Source of the DNA: Davidsoniella eucalypti
Taxonomy: Eukaryota; Ascomycota; Sordariomycetes; Microascales; Ceratocystidaceae
DNA length: 41,097 bases
Assembly: GCA_004009845.1 (NCBI GenBank)
Contig: RMBW01000173.1
Span: 1 to 41,097 of the forward strand
Direction: 5' to 3'
The notes beneath the pieces were generated by a model. It worked only from the letters and a program-made list of their open reading frames with translations, was not told the DNA's origin and searched no databases. The first letter of the stretch is position 1. Every line of letters starts with the position of its first letter. Shown here piece by piece: positions 33,478 to 41,097 of the stretch. Both the position numbers and the translations under genes were made by a program.

Positions 33478-34953
33478 TTATAGAAAGTATTCAGCCACGG
33501 GTTTCTTGGCCGGCATACCACGTGAGTCTTGTGGTGCCGCATTGAACACGCGATAACGTCTTCCAGGGGCCACGAGCGTGTTTCCAGACGGACTCAATCT
33601 AAGGCCCGAGCCGGCACCAGCGCTCCGGCCAACATCGCCGTTACTACGCGCAAAGATGCCTAAGCCGGAAGCATCTTCAGTCAGTTCAAGCAGCGCAGCC
33701 ACATTACCACAGCGGTAGCAGTAGTTTGGTGCTGACCACACAGTGACGATCGTTGATTCGAACATTTCCTTAAAGCCTTCCATAACAAGTTGGTGTGCGC
33801 GCGCAACGAGAGAGAGATTGTTGTTGTGGTTGAAGCGGTGGACTGGGCCTGGGCCGAATAAGAATCCGGCGCCACGTGGTGATAGCCCCCAGTCTTCGAT
33901 GTCATCTGGGTCGCTCCAGAGTAGATCACACATGGCGCCGTCGTGCGGTACCTCCTGTTTCCGGTCCAACATGCGGATCTCGTCGACCGAGTGGACTAGC
34001 GGGCTTAAGCCGCCGTGAACACAAAGCACGGCTCCCGCTGGGTTTCCCATAGATCCGGAGCTCTCGCCTGAGGCCCCGGAGCCGGGGGCACCGGTTTGCG
34101 GGCCGCTGTTGGCGGCAGGGCTTTTCGTAGTGTTTATGGGCGAGCTAGACATGTCGGCGCTCTCAAATGAGTAGTTCATCGCAAGCGGATCGTGCTGGCG
34201 CATGAAGCGGTGGATACTGTTGTCGGGGCCGTAAGTCTCGATCTCGGTGGTCGAGTCTTCCGGGGAGATGTTGTTGGATGCGCCGAGCACGATGGCGGCA
34301 AGCGCAAGGTAGTCGAAGACGTCACAGCAGTAGCGCCACACGTTAGCATTGCCGTACTTGCGCATACATTCGTCGTAGAAGCCGTATACAGTCGTGATCT
34401 GGCGCGACTCGTGGTTGCCGCGGATAAGGGTCATGCGGTCTGGATAGCGCACTTTGAGCAGAGGAGGAGCAGAAAGGTTTCGATAGAGTAGAAGCCGCGG
34501 TCGACGAAGTCACCTACAACAAGTGCTGTGTTAGCTACCGTACACAAGCACACTACAAGCACAGACAAAGCTTACCTAGGAAGAGATAGTTGGTATCGGG
34601 GACATCACCGCCGACACGGAACAGCTCCATCAGATCGTGGAACTGGCCGTGAATGTCGCCGCAGATCTAGAAAGATGGAGATTAGCTACCAAACCCCCTC
34701 ATTGCGCCCTTGCATATTCGATCCCGGCCAAACTTACTGATACCGGAGCCATTACTGTGACTACATTCTCCTCCTGCACCAGGATCTCACGCGCCCGATG
34801 GCACAGCTCGCGCACATGGTTTTCGGGAATCGGGCGGCATGCGCGCAACTGCTCGATGGCTCTATATAGAAGATAAACCCGGGGTTAGCAGGTGCGATCA
34901 GCATGCCTGGTCGTCAAAGACGAAGTGAAGGCGACATACTGGTCCAGATCCAT
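33478..34953 (-). pseudogene. ppg1: PP2A-like phosphatase (Ppg1 type) with apparent 1-nt deletion
   Basis: Exons on the minus strand are 34953-34940, 34861-34738, 34666-34576 and 34513-33478, about 420 aa if read through. It is a metal-dependent Ser/Thr phosphatase of the PP2A/PPG1 group. Visible motifs are GDIHGQ, GDFVDRG, RGNHESR, CVHGGLSP, WSAPNYCYRCGN and the C-terminal EYFL (carboxymethylation-type end). A Ser/Gly/Pro-rich insert of about 85 residues precedes CVHGGLSP. Exon phases agree up to ETFLLLLC, but the next segment (LKVRYPDR) is in another frame. One base is missing near 34,456-34,460, and the upstream frame stops about eight codons later. This may be a real lesion or a sequence error; every other motif is intact. 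Confidence 0.78.
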
Positions 34954-34999
34954 CGCAGGCGGTTGGCCGGCGTTTGTCGGGATTACTGGCCTTCGGGTT

Positions 35000-36854
35000 A
35001 GGCTCAGGGTTTATTATGGAGGAAAAGCTCGATCTATGGATTAATAATGAAGAGGATAATGGTCTATGAGATAATGAGTATCAACCGTTGTTTTAAGCGC
35101 TCGTTAACATCCAAAATCGAAGAACTGAAAGATTAAGAGTTTAAGAGAGCGCGAGTTTGGGCGCGCCTAGCTAGAGCCGATAGAAAAAGTACCTGCGGAA
35201 TAAATAAAAAAGCGAGCCTGTTTCTTCTGTTTCGTCCCGCTCTCATGACTGCTGCCAATTGCTCCTCCTATGCCGGGAAAACTTAACTTTCTAGGTCTTC
35301 TACACAAGTCTATTATGTGCTTTTTTTAGTAGCCTCGTTGGCGTGGCGTTTTTAGGTGGCGTTTTTGGGGTCTTTTACTTTTTGTCTTTTTAGGTTCCCA
35401 GGGCTACTCTAATTGGCCAGCAACCAAAAAACGGATTAACACAGTCTCTATAATTGGTCCGATAAGCTGACAAGCTTCAGCCTTCGCTTACTTATGATAC
35501 CTTAACACATACTTATATACAGATATACATACTTACATATTTGCTTTGGTTTCATTAACGAGCGCGGGGGAGCACTTACTTATACATACTTTTTACTATG
35601 TATTATTACATGTGTGACCTGACATCTGACACCTGAGAAACTGAAAAAAAAAAATTAAGAAAAATAAGAAACCCTAATAGGGAAATACCGTAATGAAATG
35701 GATGACTAGCTGTATAACGTCTAACATGGTTCAAAAACTTAAAATCTAGTTCAGAAACCATCTAATTCATCCCATTAAATTCTTTTAAATAAGGCTGCCT
35801 TGTTCTATCCTATTTTCGTTGTCATAAATCATCTACTGTGGCCAAAAACTTGGATGAGATTACCTCCACCTATAACAGTGCAATTATCATTAGTTCTTGC
35901 AGCTGAAAAGGGCCCATTTCACAAGATAGGATATCTTGCTATGTACAGATGTATGTCAATGACAGTACTTGCCAATGTCTCTGACTTATCTGTATGTAAT
36001 GTACATATACATACTTTGTTCTTGGTAATGGCAGCCATCTTGTAGTCGAGTTCAATCCCCATTCTTGCTCATAAGCTTGTGACACATCTGGCAGCTTGCT
36101 AAAGATAAGATAAAATTTACAACTAATTGAACTGTGGCTGCGCGACTGATCCTCCCCGATATTTTCGTTCAATTTGCCGCCTCAGGCCGAAACAAAGCAA
36201 CTAGCCAAATGGCTTGCTTTTTCTTCTGAACGACGGCAGAACGCCGCTGGCCGAAAGAGACCAAAAGCGGAGCAAACACACGGCCTCTCATTGGTTGAGG
36301 AACAAGTATTTTTTCCAGGGGCCTTAGAGCAGCCCAAAAAGAAAAAAAAATCGATGCCATTATGGCGAGAGCCGCATAATTGATTTTTTTTTCCTGGTGG
36401 CCTGAGATTCCGGAGAGAGGGAAGGAACCCTCTTTTTGCTAGCTGCTTTCTGCTCCGGTCCTCTCTCCCAAGTAAGAAGTGTGAATTCCCGCCGGTCGAC
36501 AAAAGCTACAACTGCCAAATTGCCTTGCATCCCAATTCGCGAACATTCCTATACCAATTGGTCTCCATAAACACAGAAAAAAGAAAGCATCATCGTCAAT
36601 TGCATATCCTTTGTATTGCCTTCATATACCTTCAGCGTTATTTATTCCTTTTTTTGTCACTTAAGCATTGCTACCGAAGCAAACTGCCGAACCACTCTCC
36701 CTTTCCAGCTCCGATCGTCCGGCCGGCTGTCGCATTTTCTCGACGTCATTTTTCTTTCGAATAAGCCCGTGTCATCCAGTTCGTCCCTACCAAGCGCTTC
36801 TCTGTATACATACATAAAACACAGACATACACATAATATCATCTATTTCTTACG
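35000..36854. other. Long intergenic region, no supported gene
   Basis: The left side is the 5' region of the phosphatase gene. The middle (35,200-36,100) is A/T-rich with repeated CATACTTA-like motifs near 35,505-35,600. The right end (36,520-36,850) is C/T-rich, as expected for the leader of the next gene. Frames at 35,800-36,045 and 36,174-36,500 lack domains and overlap on both strands, so I do not call them. Confidence 0.5.
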
Positions 36855-37298
36855 ATGCCGCCTCATCTCCATCCTCGGTCTCGCATGACCTCAAGTCTCT
36901 TCGCGACGACGGTTGCCGCTAGTTTTCTCGTCGTCGGCTTACCACACGTTCTGCCATGTCCTCGAACCATGACATATGCCGATAGCAACATGTCTACGCC
37001 TTCCTCCTCCTCGTCATCTTCTTCACAAATCACAGAGTTTTACTATATCGATGAACAAGGCCGTAGACACCGCCGTAGAAGGCGGGACGACGCGCTGGCC
37101 TCTAAATCGACACAACAAGTACATAATGGCATGGTGCAGTTTGTACCAACAGAGGGTGATGCTGCACCGGCGGATAAACCGAGAGAGTGTCCAGTGCCAA
37201 AACCAGGAGGAGTCATTGGAGAAATATTAGGGTTCAACAGGACAGAACATCATCCTCATAGCAACATGGGAGAATCTAAATCACAGTCAAATATCTAA
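36855..37298 (+). CDS. Small conserved-looking fungal protein, membrane-anchored N-terminus
   Basis: A single-exon frame of 147 aa. The N-terminus MPPHLHPRSRMTSSLFATTV followed by a hydrophobic stretch to about 35 suggests a mitochondrial or membrane-anchor signal. After it come a Ser run (50-57), YYIDEQGRRHRRRRR (about 63-77) and the segment CPVPKPGG.IGEILGF (about 112-127). I believe similar small proteins, with a basic MPPHLHPRSR start, occur across filamentous ascomycetes, but I cannot name a function. A long C/T-rich leader precedes the ATG, typical of an expressed gene. Confidence 0.7.
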   Translation: MPPHLHPRSRMTSSLFATTVAASFLVVGLPHVLPCPRTMTYADSNMSTPSSSSSSSSQITEFYYIDEQGRRHRRRRRDDALASKSTQQVHNGMVQFVPTEGDAAPADKPRECPVPKPGGVIGEILGFNRTEHHPHSNMGESKSQSNI

Positions 37299-37451
37299 TG
37301 CATTCCGACATATGGCCATGAGCCAATGCTAATCTTACAACAATATTGCTCTTATTGGATTTTTTATCTCGGTATAATAATTCATGTGATAGTGACATAC
37401 ATAGTAATGTGTTTATCATCATATATTTCACACAATCTAATCTAAAGTATT

Positions 37452-38420
37452 GTGTTTAGGTTAATGGCATATGTCGGCACCCCTGTTTTGCTTGTGTATC
37501 CGCCAGCTCATTGCCGTCCAAGCCCATGTGGCCTGGAATCTATCACTTGGATTCTTCTTCCCCCGCCCAGCGGCCTGTTTTCGTTTGATACACTGAGATG
37601 TGCTGTTCTTGGTGGATGTGCTTCGGCGGTTCGCTATTCCTCGGTTATCCAGACGAAGCCAGATTTCCCCGGTACTCTGAGATGGCCCGCCTGGCGGCCC
37701 CGTGAGCCGCAAAAAGTCTCTGTATCAGCCACCTCCATCCATTTACCTAGGGCTAGGTGTTCTTCCAGGGTTCTGCATTCCATGATCACGCTCCGGTGTT
37801 GCCGTCTTCATTCTTTGAAACGTCTGAGTAGGCGATGATTGTTCCTGGGAAGGCCGCGTTCATTGACGAGCCACTTTCGGGGCGGCATGTTCGGCGGGGT
37901 AGCGTTTGGTCTCATTCTGTCGTGCTTTTTGCCTTGGGAGTAGGTTCCGCAATCTCATTGCCACTGGGTTTTACCCTCGCAATATATGCTTATCATCCAG
38001 TGTATGCCATCGTATAGCTTCTCTTCTTCTTTCGCCACTCGTTCAAACGGTGGGAGGCTTGCTGCGTGATGTATGCATTCATTCGGTGTCGTGCAATACA
38101 TCGGTAGGGTTAACATTTTCGGAGGGCAATGTTGATCTTGTCTGTGGCTGTTCTCGTAGTCTCCGTTCCGGCCCCAAGTGCTTGCGGCGTATAGTGTCTT
38201 GCTTAGAGCGTAGGCCGGCATTGCCTGGAGCACACTCTTCGTATCTGCCCCTTTGTTAGTATCCGTCGAGATACCTCAAGCCGTTTGCCACACGGTTGAT
38301 GCCCGCAGTCACGTGTGCGATGTGCCTATCAAAGAGAAGTTTAGAATCTAAATGCGGCCCCAACCAACAGAAGCATTGGTCGGAGCGGGTTCGATTATGC
38401 CTAACTCCTCTGCCGAGACG
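37452..38420 (-). mobile_element. Degenerate LINE fragment (RT thumb to RNase H)
   Basis: On the minus strand, about 38,370-38,270 reads LGPHLDSKLLFDRHIAHVTA, then GINRVANGLRYLDGY, the RT thumb region of Tad1-like LINEs. Near 38,190 comes ASTWGRNG, near 37,840 IIAYSDVSKNEDG (RNase H start with the usual Gly as Val), and near 37,530 WAWTAMSWRIHKQN in one frame, where the neighbouring frame gives GLDGNELADTQAKQG. Stops and frameshifts abound. It is a different subfamily from the copy at 23,478. The plus-strand frames here are shadows. Confidence 0.75.
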
Positions 38421-38441
38421 GATGGATTCCGGGGACCTCTT

Positions 38442-38480
38442 CTTGATTGATTGATTGATTGATTATTATTTAACGCCTAC
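38442..38480 (-). repeat. LINE/SINE-type 3' tail with TCAA repeats
   Basis: On the minus strand this reads GGTAGGCGTTAAATAATAAT followed by five TCAA-type units. The GGYGTTAAAT core is close to the end of the elements at 23,215 and 26,090, so it is probably the 3' tail of another retroelement whose body would lie toward the tRNA gene. Confidence 0.5.
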
Positions 38481-38545
38481 CAGGGACTCTCCTTCTGCGT
38501 AACATCACCACATGTTCTATCTAGCTTCTTACTCACAAAAGCTAC

Positions 38546-38551
38546 AAAAAA
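38546..38551 (-). terminator. RNA polymerase III terminator (T6)
   Basis: Six Ts on the minus strand, 15 nt past the discriminator base of the tRNA-Met gene. This is the expected Pol III stop. Confidence 0.8.
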
Positions 38552-38566
38552 GTATTTTGTTACTCC

Positions 38567-38638
38567 TAGCAACACCTCGTTTCGATCAAGGGACCTCCGG
38601 GTTATGAGCCCGGCGCGCTTCCACTGCGCCACGTTGCT
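38567..38638 (-). tRNA. tRNA-Met (anticodon CAT)
   Basis: 72 nt folding into a complete cloverleaf. Acceptor AGCAACG pairs with TGTTGCT (one G-T). The D arm is GCGC-AGTGGAA-GCGC, the anticodon arm CCGGG-CTCATAA-CCCGG, the variable loop AGGTC, and the T arm CCTTG-ATCGAAA-CGAGG, with discriminator A. The ATCGAAA T-loop is typical of elongator rather than initiator Met tRNA. No intron. A T6 terminator follows. Confidence 0.93.
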
Positions 38639-38653
38639 TAGAATGCTTGATTC

Positions 38654-38701
38654 GTTGTTGTTGTTGTTGTTGTTGTTGTGTTGTTGTTGTTGTTGTTGTT
38701 G
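38654..38701. repeat. GTT trinucleotide microsatellite
   Basis: About 16 GTT units with one missing T in the middle (TTGTGTTG). It lies between the tRNA gene and the end of the zinc-finger-like pseudogene. Confidence 0.95.
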
Positions 38702-38707
38702 CTCTTC

Positions 38708-39733
38708 CTAAACTATTACGAGTGGGTTACAACCAACCTTCCCTCCTACAACCCTCGGGGGGTACCTTTGAGTTTCGAGTACCTCCGTGCTTTGCACACA
38801 GGGCCTTGAGATTATCAGCCCGGTCGGCGCAACGACCGGACGAGATGCAGCAACACGAGCGTCCATATGGACGTTCATGAAGTGTCTGCGCACATTAGTG
38901 CGCACGCCTCTTGGCTGCGTCGGCATCCGAGACCCTCGGGGGCACAGCGAATGCCGCTTGGCAGATTGGCACTCCAAGTAGCGGCTCCCATTTTCTCTCC
39001 GCAACGGCAGTTGCCCGTGGTGTGGGAGAGGCGCGTGTTTCAGGAACCGGTCATCTTGGTGATGAAGACCCGGGCCCCTGAAAAGATTCCCCCAGCAAGT
39101 GGTGGGAAGAGCTTCCCACCTGCTGGCCGATGACTGCACTAGGCCGGAAGACTCGCGCCGCTACTGGGCGGCGGACTCGAGTCCGAGCCGCCACATTTGG
39201 CGCGTAGGCTCCTCGCTACCGGTGGAGCCATCGGTTTCATCAGCAGCCACGGGGCCTGCTGGGGCCAGAGCCGTCTCCACAGCCTCCACAGTCTCCACAA
39301 CCTCCGCAGCCTCAATAGGCGCGGCGGGAGGTGCGGGAGGTGCGGGGAGCCAAGTGGGACGAAGGCTTCAACAGCATCTACAACTGTTGGAGCGGCAATG
39401 GCAGGGGCGGCGACGAGGGGGGAAAGGGAAGGGAAGGGGGGATCCAAAAACTTTGTCCAGTCGAAGCCTTCAGGCTCCCTGAACAGGTCTTCCACATCCC
39501 ACTCACCCTCCAAGGCGCTGGCTTCTCGCTAGCTGCGGCGTCATCAGCCACCTTGAGCGTGGGCGGGGCTTGCGCGGCCCCGCAGAGACTGCCGCCACAG
39601 TCTCACTTCCGATACTCAAAAGTTTAGGATCGACAGTGCCGACCGGGAGGAAATCGAGGAACCACTCCGGGTTTACGAAACTGTTAGGGTCCAAGACAAA
39701 ATCTCCAAGACGGACCATCTTGACAGCCGATTC
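38708..39733 (-). pseudogene. Frameshifted gene with zinc-finger-like C-terminus
   Basis: The ATG at 39718 opens MVRLGDFVLDPNSFVNPEWF and runs to 39503. The sensible reading then moves to a second frame (EGEWDVEDLFREPEGFDW, about 39,510-39,350) and a third (an Ala/Pro/Glu-rich stretch, a TAG near 39,165, then on to 38,708). The last part has CPRGSRMPTQPRGVRTNVRR directly followed by HFMNVH, where His-x4-His and nearby Cys recall a degenerate C2H2 finger. Exon start 39,733 follows an acceptor (CTTATCTAG) with a GCTGAC branch site. Acidic, Pro-rich composition would suit a regulator, but this is speculative. Some frame changes could be unrecognised introns. Confidence 0.45.
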
Positions 39734-39772
39734 CTAGATAAGAAGTAACACGTCAGCAATGGTTCTCACCAT

Positions 39773-40302
39773 AGCCAGATCAGTGGTAAAAGAGTGGAAG
39801 GGAAAAAGGTGAAGGAATACAGGGCAGACGTACCTAGCCTGTGAGCGAAGGAGGCTGATAAAAGAAATTTTAATGGCGTTCTATTACAGAGACGCCAAAA
39901 AGAAAGGTTCGGAGACCTTCAACTAAATTAGAAGTGACATATTAGTGCTGATGTTCATCAAAGCCAGATCAGGCCGGTAAATAGGTGGAAAGATGAAGGG
40001 GAAACGTACCTAACCGGTAAGTGAAGATCACCAACAAGAGAAAGGAGGATGGCGTTCAGAAATGCCAGGAAGAGGAGGAACAAAAACGTAGAACAGAACA
40101 GGTCTTCAAACAGTGAAGCAATCTCCAGATAGTAATAGAGAAAATGGATGATGTAACACTGTAGTAAAGGGAACAAGATGTGTAGGGCAAAATCGGATTT
40201 GATCGATGGTCTGTGGTTTGTCAACGAGAAAGTTTTGAGAGCAAGTCGGAGGGTGACTGGGCATTGATTTATTACGTTTCTAAGAACGCTAAAGTCAGTC
40301 AA
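39773..40302 (-). promoter_or_regulatory. Probable leader with tandemly duplicated leader intron
   Basis: Two related stretches begin AGCCAGATCAG at about 39,773 and 39,963. On the minus strand each gives an exon-like piece starting near AACGCCAT and ending in a TAG/GTACGT donor (39,834/33 and about 40,008), followed by pyrimidine-rich intron sequence. Acceptors fit at 39,923 (AATTTAG) and 39,734 (TATCTAG). The upstream part (40,050-40,300) is C/T-rich. It reads best as a spliced 5' leader for the gene ending at 38,708; the 89-nt middle exon has stops in all three frames. Confidence 0.4.
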
Positions 40303-40989
40303 GATTGAAGCAATGGCAGCTGATGCTGCAAAGGCCGGAAGTGAGGGGCTTAGAGAGCGCGAGTTTTAACACACACACTAAGAGATACATGTTGAACTGA
40401 GAGACACACGTCCAAGAACGGAAACGGCGGATGCACAATTGCCTTGACCCTGTTCAGCCTAGACGGCGTGGATAACTAGATAAAGTTGAGGCTAGTGGAT
40501 ATGGATAAGCTTGAAGTGCTGTTGTGGACTAGTGGATGGTTTCCCGTGGGTGTTTGCTCAGAACAGTACTGACGTAGGAGTGACGCCCTATTTGGAAACC
40601 ACAACAGACATCAGCAGCACTCTACCAGGACTGCTGTTTTGAGAACTAGCCAGTGTCTCTTGCCTCTACTGGCTGGTTTTAGAGCAGCGGCAGTAACTAC
40701 AAAAGCCCATGCCCTTTCCAATGCTGATCTCGAGGGTCTACATGATATAGCATATCAGGATAAATCTCAATATCGATCATGTACACTGTGAGTCAGTCTC
40801 TTTCTACGAGGTAACTACGTAGATACGCTGCCATAGTACTATCCGCCATGTTCAATTCAACTACGGGGGATGAGAAGCCAGTAACTCAGTAGCAGTGCCC
40901 AATTCCGGCCATCTTCAGTGGCGGCTTAGACCCCAGTCCTTTCGCGCTAGCTTCAGCTGTCTACGAGGATAAGAGCGGATATATTTATC
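40303..40989. other. Intergenic, nothing recognised
   Basis: No ORF, tRNA or known repeat that I can support. It is presumably the promoter side of the minus-strand leader. Confidence 0.5.
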
Positions 40990-41040
40990 AAATATATTAT
41001 ATCAGATATATTATATGGGATATATTATATCGGTTATATC
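40990..41040. repeat. AT-rich 14-bp tandem repeat
   Basis: About 3.6 units of GATATATTATATCG with small variations. Each unit is nearly self-complementary, so the array could extrude. Confidence 0.85.
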
Positions 41041-41097
41041 TCTTTTTTATATTCTAAACCAGCATCGCCGAATGCAGACAAGAGCCAGGCTCCTATC

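Noticed and set aside
37452..38259. Long plus-strand frames at 37,452-37,838 and 37,906-38,259.
   Set aside because: Antisense shadows of a degenerate minus-strand LINE.
1..41097. CRISPR arrays, bacterial operons, biosynthetic cluster core genes.
   Set aside because: None seen; the sequence is eukaryotic and no PKS, NRPS or terpene synthase motif appears.

Overview
The window is nuclear DNA of a filamentous ascomycete (Pezizomycotina). The evidence is short introns of 62-264 nt with GTRNGT-type donors and CTAAC/CTGAC-like branch sites, a fungal leucine aminopeptidase, AFG1, a PdxH-type oxidase, a Ppg1-like phosphatase, Tad1/I-like LINEs that carry RNase H, and a pogo/Fot-type transposon. A Eurotiomycete is plausible, but I cannot fix the species.

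Layout. (1) 1-11,073 is a repeat-rich zone built from two head-to-tail copies of one composite unit. Block A (1-7,868) and block B (from 7,869) begin with the same sequence. Each carries an intact two-exon gene for a small secreted protein (218 aa) on the minus strand, embedded in LINE fragments and a 3' fragment of a kinase-like gene. Block A also holds a solo LTR with a perfect 5-bp target duplication and a decayed pogo/Fot element, both absent from B and C. (2) 11,087-22,483 is an island of mostly single-copy genes: a 729-aa kinase-like ORF whose catalytic Asp is His, a divergently oriented broken paralogue, pyridoxamine 5'-phosphate oxidase, an M28 leucine aminopeptidase and mitochondrial AFG1-like ATPase. 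(3) 23,200-30,870 is a second repeat zone. It holds the RT/RNase H half of a LINE joined to the kinase 3' fragment, then block C, an inverted copy of the unit with the third secreted-protein paralogue (219 aa), a 19-bp-arm hairpin at the block edge, and two further LINE 3' ends. (4) 31,345-41,097 has an unrecognised 511-aa gene, a PP2A-like phosphatase gene with an apparent 1-nt deletion, a small conserved-looking fungal protein, a degenerate LINE, a canonical tRNA-Met(CAT), a GTT microsatellite, a frameshifted gene with a zinc-finger-like C-terminus, and an AT-rich tandem repeat.

Most interesting system. The three secreted-protein paralogues share nearly identical N-terminal regions, introns and non-coding flanks, yet differ strongly over the C-terminal half, almost always by amino-acid changes. 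That is the pattern expected of a diversifying effector-like family spread by segmental duplication among transposons. Its function is unknown.
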